A DNA stretch of 64,000 nucleotides from a virus, in the IMG/VR virus record IMGVR_UViG_3300028025_000091, positions 109,790-173,789 of that record. The stretch is one strand, 5' to 3'. Each line of letters begins with the position of its first letter. Positions within the stretch are counted from its first letter, which is position 1. Shown here one piece after another: positions 56,789-63,960 of the stretch. Position numbers and translations under genes: made by a program. The notes under the pieces were generated by a model that worked only from the letters and a program-made list of their open reading frames with translations, was not told the DNA's origin and did no database searches.

Positions 56789-57018
56789 GTTTCTATAGAC
56801 ACAACGACAAACTATACATTATCAAAAGACAAATCCGAATAGCAGATTTCACAGATAAAGAAGGTAAAGTCGATTTAGACTTGGTTAAGGAAGGAAGAGA
56901 TAGTATATTTAAAGTAGATCACGTATTACGAAATGAAACACATTTTTTATTTGCTGAAACGATTCCGGATGTGGAATTTGAAATGGTGGAAGAAACACAT
57001 AGCGGACACAGTGCCTGA
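56785..57018 (+). CDS. Hypothetical protein, 77 aa
   Basis: Beta-rich with FYRHNDKLYIIKRQIRIADFTD and a VEFEMVEETH end. Unrecognised; coupled to the previous gene. Confidence 0.7.
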   Translation: MSFYRHNDKLYIIKRQIRIADFTDKEGKVDLDLVKEGRDSIFKVDHVLRNETHFLFAETIPDVEFEMVEETHSGHSA

Positions 57019-57039
57019 ACATTTAAATGATATATTTTA

Positions 57040-57357
57040 ATGAAAACTAAACTATTAAAAAAACTACGTAAACGATTTTCTTGGAAATGTGTGCAGAAAG
57101 ATTGCGGAGGGATAATGATGGACCGGTGGGTTTTGCTTAATAATGATCAACATATTATTACAACGTATGCTAGTACCGAACGATTATTATATAGCATGTT
57201 AGACTACAATGCAGAATACGGCTTTGCTTATTGGAACAAGCTTCTACACACTCATGTAAACAAAATGATGCGACGAGAGTTTGACCGACATGGTAATAAC
57301 CCAATGGGCAGACAAGCTCCACCACCTCCACCATTTAATAGAAGGGCAATTATATGA
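57040..57357 (+). CDS. Hypothetical basic protein, 105 aa
   Basis: Basic N-terminus (KLLKKLRKRFSWKC) and a Pro-rich end (APPPPPPFNRR). Middle is YWNKLLHTHVNKMMRREF helix. It overlaps the next gene by 4 nt. Unrecognised. Confidence 0.7.
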   Translation: MKTKLLKKLRKRFSWKCVQKDCGGIMMDRWVLLNNDQHIITTYASTERLLYSMLDYNAEYGFAYWNKLLHTHVNKMMRREFDRHGNNPMGRQAPPPPPFNRRAII

Positions 57358-57902
57358 AACAGTTACTAGAAAAAATTCAATTATGGTGGAAATTTGAGGG
57401 TAGATACTACCACAGAGATTTCGTCACAGGTGTCAAAAACCTATGGAACTGGTTTCCAACTATTTGGAAAGACCGAGATTGGGATCAAACATTCATATAT
57501 GAAATATTAATCCATAAATTGGAAAAACAAGCCAAATATATTGGAGAAAGAGATTGGCATACTGAAGCAAAACGTGATGCTGAAAAAATGTTATTATGTG
57601 CTCGTTTGGCTCGTATTCAACAAGAGGATTTATATTCCCATGAATATTTTGATTATCTAGATCAGGATTTTGAATTTATTCCAACTGATGAGACCGAAGA
57701 ATGGTTTGAAATGGAATCAACCGTTACCCGAGATGATTTAGTTGATTATTTATACAAATATAGACATCAACATAAATTGATTGATAAAACAGATAAAGAC
57801 AATCATCACATTGCAATAGAAATCGCCCGAAACAACCAAGAACGTTCTCGTAAATTGTTATTTAAGATAATGGAAGAGAATATCGAACGTTGGTGGGACT
57901 AA
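57354..57902 (+). CDS. Conserved phage hypothetical protein, 182 aa
   Basis: WWKFEGRYYHRDFVTGVKNLWNWFPTIWKDRDWDQTFIYEIL is an aromatic-rich pattern I recall in several large phages without known function. All-alpha in appearance, with a C-terminal NQERSRKLLFKIMEENIERWW helix. Confidence 0.8.
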   Translation: MKQLLEKIQLWWKFEGRYYHRDFVTGVKNLWNWFPTIWKDRDWDQTFIYEILIHKLEKQAKYIGERDWHTEAKRDAEKMLLCARLARIQQEDLYSHEYFDYLDQDFEFIPTDETEEWFEMESTVTRDDLVDYLYKYRHQHKLIDKTDKDNHHIAIEIARNNQERSRKLLFKIMEENIERWWD

Positions 57903-57916
57903 AACAAAACAAACAT

Positions 57917-58174
57917 ATGATAACACCACAATCAATTAGAAAAGGAATCATCATCAAGTTCGATGGTGTAGTAGTAGACAAAAAAACAGTCATTGAAGCT
58001 AGTGAAGGGTGGAATCCAAACCACGAAATATTGTTCAAAAAACTACTCAAACAAGGAGGAAATTTCTACATCAAAGGAGTATTAGTTGAAGTCATCCCTG
58101 AAGAAAAAACATTTAATTCCAGAGGAGACAAAGATGGAGGCATCCAACAAATAGATGCATTTGCTCGTTTTTAA
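57917..58174 (+). CDS. Hypothetical protein, 85 aa
   Basis: ATG 57917 (cat-ATG) is preferred to a TTG at 57890 inside the previous gene. Small beta-barrel-like pattern: SIRKGIIIKFDGVVVDKKTV and IKGVLVEVIPEE. Confidence 0.68.
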   Translation: MITPQSIRKGIIIKFDGVVVDKKTVIEASEGWNPNHEILFKKLLKQGGNFYIKGVLVEVIPEEKTFNSRGDKDGGIQQIDAFARF

Positions 58175-58177
58175 AAA

Positions 58178-58207
58178 TTTGGCTATTTAAAATATCTTTC
58201 GTATATT
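58178..58207 (+). promoter_or_regulatory. Class I promoter (TTTG-N20-TATATT)
   Basis: TTTG 58178-58181 and TATATT 58202-58207, 20-nt spacer, TTCG before the -7 box. Confidence 0.7.
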
Positions 58208-58223
58208 CCTTGAAAATAAGGAA

Positions 58224-58433
58224 ATGAAAGCAGTTTTAGATAAAAAGAATAGACCCAAACCTGACCCAACATTCATAGTTTTGAATGAATTGGCTCAGGT
58301 TTTCTGTGGCTTACGAGGTGGTTATCCTGAATTTAGTGATGACTTTGATTCTGCTAAACCATTAATAAATGATGAACAAGTAAAAATGATTAAACAAGGG
58401 ACTACCTTTAAATTAGAAAAATATTTTCTGTGA
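58224..58433 (+). CDS. Hypothetical protein, 69 aa
   Basis: ATG behind 'aaaataagga'. Helical with LNELAQVFCGLRGGYPEFSDDFDSAKPL. Its stop TGA is the start of the next promoter's GGGAATA box. Confidence 0.68.
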   Translation: MKAVLDKKNRPKPDPTFIVLNELAQVFCGLRGGYPEFSDDFDSAKPLINDEQVKMIKQGTTFKLEKYFL

Positions 58434-58434
58434 G

Positions 58435-58467
58435 GGAATAAGAGATCAAAAGATTAATTCGTATATT
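58435..58467 (+). promoter_or_regulatory. Class II promoter (GGAATA, 27 nt, TATATT)
   Basis: GGAATA 58435-58440 and TATATT 58462-58467, start-to-start 27 nt, with TTCG before TATATT. Confidence 0.6.
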
Positions 58468-58488
58468 GATTATATAAAAAGAAAAATT

Positions 58489-58704
58489 ATGAGAAGAGAA
58501 GATTTTAAATACCCAATAAGAGTAATTACACGTCAAGAAGAAATTGAAGGTGGTAATGCATTAATGTCTTTAATAGGAATGTTATTAGCCATCCCTATAG
58601 TAATAATTGATACTATTTTATATAAAATCTTTGGTCATAAAGGTTCTAATATAGCTTGGGTAGTATTGATTTTAGGAAGTTTAGGTTATTTATTTATTTT
58701 CTAA
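58489..58704 (+). CDS. Small membrane protein, 71 aa
   Basis: Two hydrophobic helices (about 23-43 and 54-71) with a basic loop between them. N-terminal 20 residues are cytoplasmic and charged. Unrecognised. Confidence 0.7.
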   Translation: MRREDFKYPIRVITRQEEIEGGNALMSLIGMLLAIPIVIIDTILYKIFGHKGSNIAWVVLILGSLGYLFIF

Positions 58705-58708
58705 TGAG

Positions 58709-58741
58709 GGAATAAGAGATTAAAAAAGAAATTCGTATATT
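58709..58741 (+). promoter_or_regulatory. Class II promoter (GGAATA, 27 nt, TATATT)
   Basis: GGAATA 58709-58714 and TATATT 58736-58741, 27 nt apart. Drives the RadA-like ATPase. Confidence 0.62.
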
Positions 58742-58767
58742 AATTGTATAAAAAGAAAAGAAAAGTT

Positions 58768-59586
58768 ATGAACATTACACAAAGACAAACAACCGGAAAA
58801 CGAGGACGCCCATCAAAAGTAAATAATTTGATGCCTGTCCCATCAATCATTGATTTTTCCCAAATCACAAAATTGAATAAATTAGATATTGATAAGCGAA
58901 TGCTTGAATCAATGTCAACAGGAGTACCTGCTCTAGACACATTGTTTTCACATGAAAGTGGAGTGCCATGTGCAACAAATATCATGGCAGTTGGTGACCC
59001 AGGAGTAGGTAAAACAACAGTAATGCTTGATGTTTTAGCATCTGTTCAAAACAAAGGTCGCAAATGTCTATTCATTTCAGGTGAAATGGGTCGCAAACAA
59101 ATGTTCAAATACACAGAGCGATTCAAACAATTCGGAATTGTAGATACATTATTTACATCTGATTTTATGCAATACAATACAAAGGATGTAATTGAGCAAG
59201 CATTTAATATTGGCTATGATTTGGTTTTGATTGACTCGATTGCTGAAATCATTGAAGGTGCTCGTGACGATAACGGATGGGATCGTAAAACAGCTGAATC
59301 ATGGTTAGTTGAATCATGTGTTCGAAACAATAAAGGCGAGAACAAACAAAACAAATTCACATCATTCCTATTGATTCAGCAAGTAACTAAATCAGGTGAG
59401 TTTGTAGGTTCAAACAAATTGAAACACATGACCGATGGAATGCTTGAAATGCGACGTGACTCAGAACGTGATGGAGGTGGATGTTACATGATGTTTAACA
59501 AAAACAGAAATGGAAACGTAAACAAGAAATTGTCGTTTGAACTTTCAAACAATAAAATCGATTATGGAATTTTAGTAGATGCTTAA
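58768..59586 (+). CDS. RadA/RecA-like ATPase
   Basis: 272 aa; ATG 58768 after 'aaaagaaaagtt'. STGVPALDTLFS, AVGDPGVGKTTVMLDVLA (Walker A), CLFISGEMGRKQMFKYTERF, DLVLIDSIAEI (Walker B), SFLLIQQVTKSGEFVGSNKLKHMTDGMLEMRRD and FNKNRNGN match RadA/Sms order (GE..SG.., KNRFG-like). No zinc finger or Lon-like domain, so it is a RadA core alone. Probably promotes branch migration or recombination-dependent replication. An AT-hook-like RGRPSK precedes the ATPase domain. Confidence 0.88.
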   Translation: MNITQRQTTGKRGRPSKVNNLMPVPSIIDFSQITKLNKLDIDKRMLESMSTGVPALDTLFSHESGVPCATNIMAVGDPGVGKTTVMLDVLASVQNKGRKCLFISGEMGRKQMFKYTERFKQFGIVDTLFTSDFMQYNTKDVIEQAFNIGYDLVLIDSIAEIIEGARDDNGWDRKTAESWLVESCVRNNKGENKQNKFTSFLLIQQVTKSGEFVGSNKLKHMTDGMLEMRRDSERDGGGCYMMFNKNRNGNVNKKLSFELSNNKIDYGILVDA

Positions 59587-59591
59587 TTGAA

Positions 59592-59624
59592 GGAATAAAA
59601 GATATAAAGTTGAATTCGTATATT
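59592..59624 (+). promoter_or_regulatory. Class II promoter (GGAATA, 27 nt, TATATT)
   Basis: GGAATA 59592-59597 and TATATT 59619-59624, 27 nt apart, TTCG before TATATT. Confidence 0.62.
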
Positions 59625-59648
59625 GAGGTATAAATAAAGAAAAAAAAT

Positions 59649-59999
59649 ATGGCTAAAAAAGAGAAGAATATTATTGAAACAAAGTTCTTAAACATCAAAA
59701 ACAAGTTTAAAGCGGGGGGGTACGACATTGAAGAGATGGATCATTTAACATGTGATTTGATTGCTCATTTAGCACAATTGACAGACAATGGTTTCACAGA
59801 AGTAGAAGGTGTATCAATTGATCTCTACAAGGATAGAACATGGTGGTTAATTGAAAAACTAGGTCTATTACCTGAATACCGAGACGATGAAGAGGATGAA
59901 TTTGATGACTCAAGTGATGAAGAGGAAGAAGATGATTACTACAAAGACGATGCATTCGAATTCGAGGTAGAAATTGATGACAGTAAATTTTATAAGTAA
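59649..59999 (+). CDS. Hypothetical protein with long acidic tail, 116 aa
   Basis: Helical N-terminal 75 residues, then a highly acidic stretch (DDEEDEFDDSSDEEEEDDYY) resembling DNA-mimic or binding-competitor tails. Overlaps the next gene by 1 nt (TAATG). Confidence 0.72.
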   Translation: MAKKEKNIIETKFLNIKNKFKAGGYDIEEMDHLTCDLIAHLAQLTDNGFTEVEGVSIDLYKDRTWWLIEKLGLLPEYRDDEEDEFDDSSDEEEEDDYYKDDAFEFEVEIDDSKFYK

Positions 60000-60349
60000 T
60001 GGTAAATGTAGGAGCGTTATTGGTAGGAATGTTTTTTGGATTTTTGGCTCAAGTAGCAACATTCTTCCAATTGCAAGGCCCTATGAAGTATGAATGGTTT
60101 AAAAATCATTACTGGTTAACAGTACTAATGGGAATACCTATTTCAATGTTATTTATGTACTCAGTTAAAAATATGGTTATGGCATTTGACGGTCAAATGT
60201 GGCCGTCACGCTTAATTGGATTTTCAATTGGTGCAATAGTATTTAGTTTATTAAGTTGGACTATATTCAACGAACCATTAACAACAAAAACAATAGTTTG
60301 TTTAGTTTTGGCTGTTGCTATCCTATTAGTTCAGCTTTTTATGAAATAA
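59999..60349 (+). CDS. Polytopic membrane protein (small DMT-like), 116 aa
   Basis: Four hydrophobic helices with a conserved-looking FNEPLTTKTIVCLVLAVAILLVQLF end, like the last pair of helices in small multidrug/EamA-type transporters. Transport is not proven. Confidence 0.68.
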   Translation: MVNVGALLVGMFFGFLAQVATFFQLQGPMKYEWFKNHYWLTVLMGIPISMLFMYSVKNMVMAFDGQMWPSRLIGFSIGAIVFSLLSWTIFNEPLTTKTIVCLVLAVAILLVQLFMK

Positions 60350-60351
60350 AA

Positions 60352-60381
60352 TTTGGATACCTGAAAGATATTTCGTATATT
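60352..60381 (+). promoter_or_regulatory. Class I promoter (TTTGGATACC..TATATT)
   Basis: TTTG 60352-60355 and TATATT 60376-60381, 20-nt spacer, with GATACC and TTCG extensions. Strongest match of the class. Confidence 0.72.
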
Positions 60382-60429
60382 CCATCATAAATAAGGAAAT
60401 AAAGGTTTTAAAATAAAAAAAGAAAAGTT

Positions 60430-61239
60430 ATGTTAGATTTAAGCAAAGACAGTTTTTTGACATTAGATGAAGTTAAGCAACGCGCTAAGTCAATTTTTAC
60501 AGCAACAGCCGCTCCAACGGTTTCAGACAAGTTTACCCACATTCCAACATTCAAAGTAATTGAAGATATGGAGCAACTAGGTTGGGGTGTAGTTGATGCC
60601 AAAGAGGTAAAAGCTCGCAAAGAGGGAACAAAAGGATACCAAAAACACCTAGTTGTATTCCGCAATCCAGATGTAGTAATCAATGGAGCAGATGGCGATA
60701 CAGTATTTCCACAAATCCTATTGACAAATTCAAATGATGGTAAAAACGCGTTTACGTTTACCGCTGGATTGTTTCGAATGGTATGTGAGAATGGTTTGGT
60801 TATTTCAACTGAGCAGTTCAATGATGTGAAAATGCGCCACATGGGTTACACATTTGAGGAATTGCAAGTGCAAATCAAAGAGATGGTTGAGTTGTTACCA
60901 TTAACGGTTGAGTCAATGAATAAAATGAAACAAATTGAATTGAGCAAAGACCAAACAAAAGAATTAGCTAAAAAAGCATTAGCGACACGTTTCACAGAAG
61001 AACAAGTTGAGGCGTTCAACATCGATTTGGATAAATTATTAGAACCAACTCGTGATGAAGATAAAGGTACCGATTTATGGTCAGTATTCAATGTGATTCA
61101 AGAAAAAATCATTGATGGTGATTTCACATACATGATTGGAACAAGAGTTAGAAAAGCACGTAAAGTGAAGAATTTCAAACAAGACATGGAAATCAACCAA
61201 AAATTATTCGCAACGGCAGCCGAGTTTATGGCTGCCTAA
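60430..61239 (+). CDS. DUF932 phage/plasmid-like protein
   Basis: 269 aa; ATG after 'aaaagaaaagtt'. HLVVFRNPDVVINGADGDTVFPQILLTNSNDGKNAFTFTAGLFRMVCENGLVIS is the DUF932 core (R.p.v.gd....l.l.nshDG.....f.ag.fR.vC.NGl). Common on phages and plasmids; function unknown, possibly DNA-binding. Own promoter and long leader suggest high expression. Confidence 0.86.
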   Translation: MLDLSKDSFLTLDEVKQRAKSIFTATAAPTVSDKFTHIPTFKVIEDMEQLGWGVVDAKEVKARKEGTKGYQKHLVVFRNPDVVINGADGDTVFPQILLTNSNDGKNAFTFTAGLFRMVCENGLVISTEQFNDVKMRHMGYTFEELQVQIKEMVELLPLTVESMNKMKQIELSKDQTKELAKKALATRFTEEQVEAFNIDLDKLLEPTRDEDKGTDLWSVFNVIQEKIIDGDFTYMIGTRVRKARKVKNFKQDMEINQKLFATAAEFMAA

Positions 61240-61246
61240 GCCCCCA

Positions 61247-61367
61247 AGTCAGGTAATGCGTAATGTGAAAATGGTATCACACCCAAAAAACACCACGGTC
61301 CATAAGCTATTGGACGCGAGAAGTTATAAAGGTTGCATCGTTGCAGGTTCGAATCCTGTCCTGACTA
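61247..61367 (+). tRNA. Second tRNA-like element, expanded (121 nt)
   Basis: Acceptor AGTCAGG/CCTGACT is perfect; T-arm GCAGG-TTCGAAT-CCTGT; a D-arm-like TGTGA-AAATGGTA-TCACA; and a hairpin GTCCA/TGGAC with an 8-nt loop. The core is 47 nt longer than a tRNA. The last 27 nt (61344-61370) are identical with 54068-54094. Either a degenerate tRNA copy, a tRNA with an insertion or a tRNA-like RNA. Confidence 0.5.
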
Positions 61368-61393
61368 CAACTGCTTCATAACCAGTTTCTTTT

Positions 61394-61430
61394 CCTGCCG
61401 TGTGGATACGAACATGCGGCAGGTTTTTTT
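61394..61430 (+). terminator. Strong intrinsic terminator
   Basis: CCTGCCG/CGGCAGG stem with a 16-nt loop followed by TTTTTTT. Ends the DUF932/tRNA-like unit. Confidence 0.92.
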
Positions 61431-61437
61431 AAACAAA

Positions 61438-61470
61438 GGAATGGTTTTAGCAAAAGATATTTCGTATATT
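61438..61470 (+). promoter_or_regulatory. Class II promoter (GGAATG, 27 nt, TATATT)
   Basis: GGAATG 61438-61443 and TATATT 61465-61470, 27 nt apart, TTCG before TATATT. Confidence 0.6.
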
Positions 61471-61489
61471 GATTGTATAAAAAAAACAA

Positions 61490-61651
61490 ATGGAAGATTA
61501 TCAACAAAAAATCATTGCCCTCCAAGAGGAAATGATACAGATATTAACTAATGGTATTAAGGAACGTGATAAGTTCATTAAATTATTAGAACGACAGTTA
61601 GAACGAGCAGAAAAATTTATAATAACACAACATGAGCAACAACAAAAGTAA
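61490..61651 (+). CDS. Coiled-coil peptide, 53 aa
   Basis: ATG 61490, stop TAA 61649-61651, overlapping the next gene. Continuous helix MEDYQQKIIALQEEMIQILTNG...KLLERQLERAEKF with heptad spacing. Supported by its own promoter. Confidence 0.68.
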   Translation: MEDYQQKIIALQEEMIQILTNGIKERDKFIKLLERQLERAEKFIITQHEQQQK

Positions 61652-61832
61652 TTCATCAAGCGGTTTAGGATTAGGTATGATCCTATTCCTCATATTCATG
61701 GTATTGAAATTAACAGATAATATTGATTGGAGTTGGTGGTGGGTAACAGCCCCATTATGGATACCAATTTCATGCTTGATATTAATATTTGGTTTGGTAG
61801 CGATTTATACCTACATTAAATTGAAACAATGA
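61632..61832 (+). CDS. Small membrane protein, TM 'Fragile-X-F'-like
   Basis: 66 aa. GMILFLIFMVLKLTDNIDWSWWWVTAPLWIPI resembles the two-helix 'transmembrane Fragile-X-F' phage/bacterial family (LKL....DWSWWWV..PLW). Function of that family is unknown. Confidence 0.8.
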   Translation: MSNNKSNSSSGLGLGMILFLIFMVLKLTDNIDWSWWWVTAPLWIPISCLILIFGLVAIYTYIKLKQ

Positions 61833-62101
61833 GTTTAGAACTACCCGTAATAGAATCGTTTGGTAGAAACCGAATTACACCACGTTACAATCAAGGCCAT
61901 GACATGAAGAAAATGGTTGGACGTACATTACGATGTAATATGTTTCCAACGTTACGTGGTAGATTACTCTACACATACAAAGAGCGTTGCTACTTTGTAA
62001 TGGTAGAAAACGATGAATGGCCAAAGTACAATCAATGTGCAGGTCAAATAGAATGGTTAAATGAACATATGGTATTAACAATGCCATTTGAAAACGAATA
62101 A
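61829..62101 (+). CDS. Hypothetical protein, 90 aa
   Basis: ATGA overlap with the membrane protein. Beta-rich with RRNPTLRG-like basic patch (TLRCNMFPTLRGRLLYTYKERCYFVMVEND). Unrecognised. Confidence 0.7.
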   Translation: MSLELPVIESFGRNRITPRYNQGHDMKKMVGRTLRCNMFPTLRGRLLYTYKERCYFVMVENDEWPKYNQCAGQIEWLNEHMVLTMPFENE

Positions 62102-62102
62102 T

Positions 62103-62408
62103 ATGGAAAAAGTAATTAAAGACGGAAAAGTAGCAGTATTAGTCTCTTATGGTTGGGGTGCAGGATTCTATTCATGGGGTGCTCCAGTTGAAGCGATTTT
62201 TGATCCAACATTGGTTGATTTGATTGAAAAAAAACACATCCAAGATGCAATCCTATATGTACAAAACACATACCCTGATGCTTATGCAGGTGGTATTGAT
62301 GATTTATGTATTGTATGGGTACCTGAAGGAGCAAAGTTCATCATCAATGAATATGATGGAAGTGAATCACTCCAATTAATGGATAAAACAGATTGGTTAA
62401 CAGCTTAA
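62103..62408 (+). CDS. Conserved phage hypothetical protein, 101 aa
   Basis: ATG 62103 (taatATGGAAAAAG). VIKDGKVAVLVSYGWGAGFYSWGAPVEAIFDPTLVDLIE and IDDLCIVWVPEGAKFIINEYDGSE match a small protein seen in many large phages. Function unknown. Confidence 0.8.
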   Translation: MEKVIKDGKVAVLVSYGWGAGFYSWGAPVEAIFDPTLVDLIEKKHIQDAILYVQNTYPDAYAGGIDDLCIVWVPEGAKFIINEYDGSESLQLMDKTDWLTA

Positions 62409-62412
62409 CAAA

Positions 62413-62445
62413 GGAATAGTGATCGTCAAATAACTTTCGTATATT
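62413..62445 (+). promoter_or_regulatory. Class II promoter (GGAATA, 27 nt, TATATT)
   Basis: GGAATA 62413-62418 and TATATT 62440-62445, 27 nt apart. Drives the cassette array; the junction repeat at 62452-62467 forms its leader. Confidence 0.65.
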
Positions 62446-62464
62446 CCAATAAACAACAAGAACA

Positions 62465-62854
62465 ATGAAAACGTACAAACACAAACAAACAGGTATTATA
62501 GGTAAAACAAACGATCAAGATTATTTTTTACATATTGAAAGAGGCAATTCAGAAGTGATTGCATTGGAAACAATTTCAATGGTATTTGTTGAAAATTCAA
62601 ATGATTGGGAAGAATTAATTCCAACTGTTGTACCAACTGAACAATTACCAACGAAATGGTTTAAACACTTAGAGATTGAAACATGGATAGGTGAATCAAT
62701 AACAACAGAAGGTAAGAAAATTGAAGAGTTAAATGGAGGTCGTGGTAAATTAATTGTGTTGCATCAATGTGGTGAAAATAAACAAGAATTGATTTCACAA
62801 CTTGAAGTCATGATTAATGGACTACAAGACGAATTTGAATATTTTGCTAACTAA
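62465..62854 (+). CDS. Cassette protein, 129 aa
   Basis: First gene of the second array, starting at a junction repeat. YFLHIERGNSEVIALETISMVFVENSNDWEEL is a beta pattern familiar from Bacteroidetes phage hypotheticals; the C-terminal half has WIGESITTEGKKIEELNGG and ends with a helix. Confidence 0.78.
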   Translation: MKTYKHKQTGIIGKTNDQDYFLHIERGNSEVIALETISMVFVENSNDWEELIPTVVPTEQLPTKWFKHLEIETWIGESITTEGKKIEELNGGRGKLIVLHQCGENKQELISQLEVMINGLQDEFEYFAN

Positions 62855-62866
62855 ATAACAAGAACA

Positions 62867-63109
62867 ATGAAACAAGACAAAGAAATTGGGTATTACAACC
62901 TAACACCTAAAAAGGAAACACTTAAACAAGTTGCTGAAAAATTTGCGGAAGGTGTTGATGGTGTTATAGTTAAAACAAATTATGTATACACGGAGACTGA
63001 TTTAAGAAAGGCTTGTTCTTTAATATTCCTAGCGTTAGGAGATGGTGGTGATATAACAACAGATGAAGTTATTCAGTCTATTAATCAACTTAAACAACAA
63101 GAACAATGA
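62867..63109 (+). CDS. Cassette protein, 80 aa (copy 1)
   Basis: Between junction repeats; ends KQQEQ. Conserved-looking GVIVKTNYVYTETDLRKACSLIFLALGDGGDITTDEVIQ. Identical with 63518-63760. Confidence 0.8.
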   Translation: MKQDKEIGYYNLTPKKETLKQVAEKFAEGVDGVIVKTNYVYTETDLRKACSLIFLALGDGGDITTDEVIQSINQLKQQEQ

Positions 63110-63309
63110 AACTATTTAAAAGTAATTGGGGACAATGGACAGATATATCAACCTCGGGTTATATGGAATACAGATGTGTCCTTCAAGCTAGAAGACATAA
63201 AAACGGAAAACTACAATATCGATTAGAAAAAATTAATGAAGTTAAAACGTGTCAAAACCCAACACTTGAGCAATTAGAAAAAGTAACCTTTAAACAACAA
63301 GAACAATGA
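63106..63309 (+). CDS. Cassette protein, 67 aa (copy 1)
   Basis: Basic with SNWGQWTDISTSGYMEYRCVLQARRHKNG; ends FKQQEQ at a junction repeat. Identical with 63757-63960. Confidence 0.78.
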   Translation: MKLFKSNWGQWTDISTSGYMEYRCVLQARRHKNGKLQYRLEKINEVKTCQNPTLEQLEKVTFKQQEQ

Positions 63310-63509
63310 AGACAGTAGTAGAACAAGCAGCAGATGCAACCTTTATAACGTCAAATGCTTGGAATGAGTTTGACAAGACAGGTAAAAATAAACCAGTATC
63401 AATTGAAGAAGTAATTGAACCATTTATTCAAATGGAGAAGGAGTCACTCCAGGAATCCTATGTTAATGGATATGCAAAAACCAAAAAGATGCTTATACAA
63501 TTTAAATAA
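63306..63509 (+). CDS. Cassette protein, 67 aa, paralogue of the 9820 gene (copy 1)
   Basis: VEQAAD...SNAWNEFDKTGKNKPVSIEEVIEPFIQMEKESLQESYVNGYAKTKKM shares its C-terminal half exactly with the 9820 product. A TAA, not KQQEQ, ends it, because the junction differs by one base (aaaTaacaag). Next copy begins at 63957 and is cut by the window end. Confidence 0.8.
   Translation: MKTVVEQAADATFITSNAWNEFDKTGKNKPVSIEEVIEPFIQMEKESLQESYVNGYAKTKKMLIQFK
63430..63506 (+). repeat. 77-bp identical repeat, copy B
   Basis: Identical to 9956-10032; see that entry. The two copies are about 53.5 kb apart. Confidence 0.85.
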
Positions 63510-63517
63510 CAAGAACA

Positions 63518-63760
63518 ATGAAACAAGACAAAGAAATTGGGTATTACAACCTAACACCTAAAAAGGAAACACTTAAACAAGTTGCTGAAAAATTTGCGGA
63601 AGGTGTTGATGGTGTTATAGTTAAAACAAATTATGTATACACGGAGACTGATTTAAGAAAGGCTTGTTCTTTAATATTCCTAGCGTTAGGAGATGGTGGT
63701 GATATAACAACAGATGAAGTTATTCAGTCTATTAATCAACTTAAACAACAAGAACAATGA
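63518..63760 (+). CDS. Cassette protein, 80 aa (copy 2)
   Basis: Identical with 62867-63109. Starts at a junction repeat and ends KQQEQ. Confidence 0.78.
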   Translation: MKQDKEIGYYNLTPKKETLKQVAEKFAEGVDGVIVKTNYVYTETDLRKACSLIFLALGDGGDITTDEVIQSINQLKQQEQ

Positions 63761-63960
63761 AACTATTTAAAAGTAATTGGGGACAATGGACAGATATATC
63801 AACCTCGGGTTATATGGAATACAGATGTGTCCTTCAAGCTAGAAGACATAAAAACGGAAAACTACAATATCGATTAGAAAAAATTAATGAAGTTAAAACG
63901 TGTCAAAACCCAACACTTGAGCAATTAGAAAAAGTAACCTTTAAACAACAAGAACAATGA
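63757..63960 (+). CDS. Cassette protein, 67 aa (copy 2)
   Basis: Identical with 63106-63309. Confidence 0.77.
   Translation: MKLFKSNWGQWTDISTSGYMEYRCVLQARRHKNGKLQYRLEKINEVKTCQNPTLEQLEKVTFKQQEQ

Larger units (their letters stand above)
62867..63517 (+). repeat. Tandem repeat unit 1 (651 bp)
   Basis: Three cassette genes from 62867 to 63517 are repeated, apparently without change, from 63518 to the window end (483 nt visible). Both units start right after an AATAACAAGAACA junction. Confidence 0.9.

Noticed and set aside
54100-61370. Integrated satellite or prophage between the two tRNA 3' repeats
   Set aside because: No integrase, repressor or packaging gene in the interval, and its genes share the promoter classes of the surroundings. 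Kept only as an alternative in the finding.
61333-61551. + strand ORF across the second tRNA-like element and terminator
   Set aside because: It runs through the T-arm, the terminator hairpin and a promoter; composition is not protein-like.
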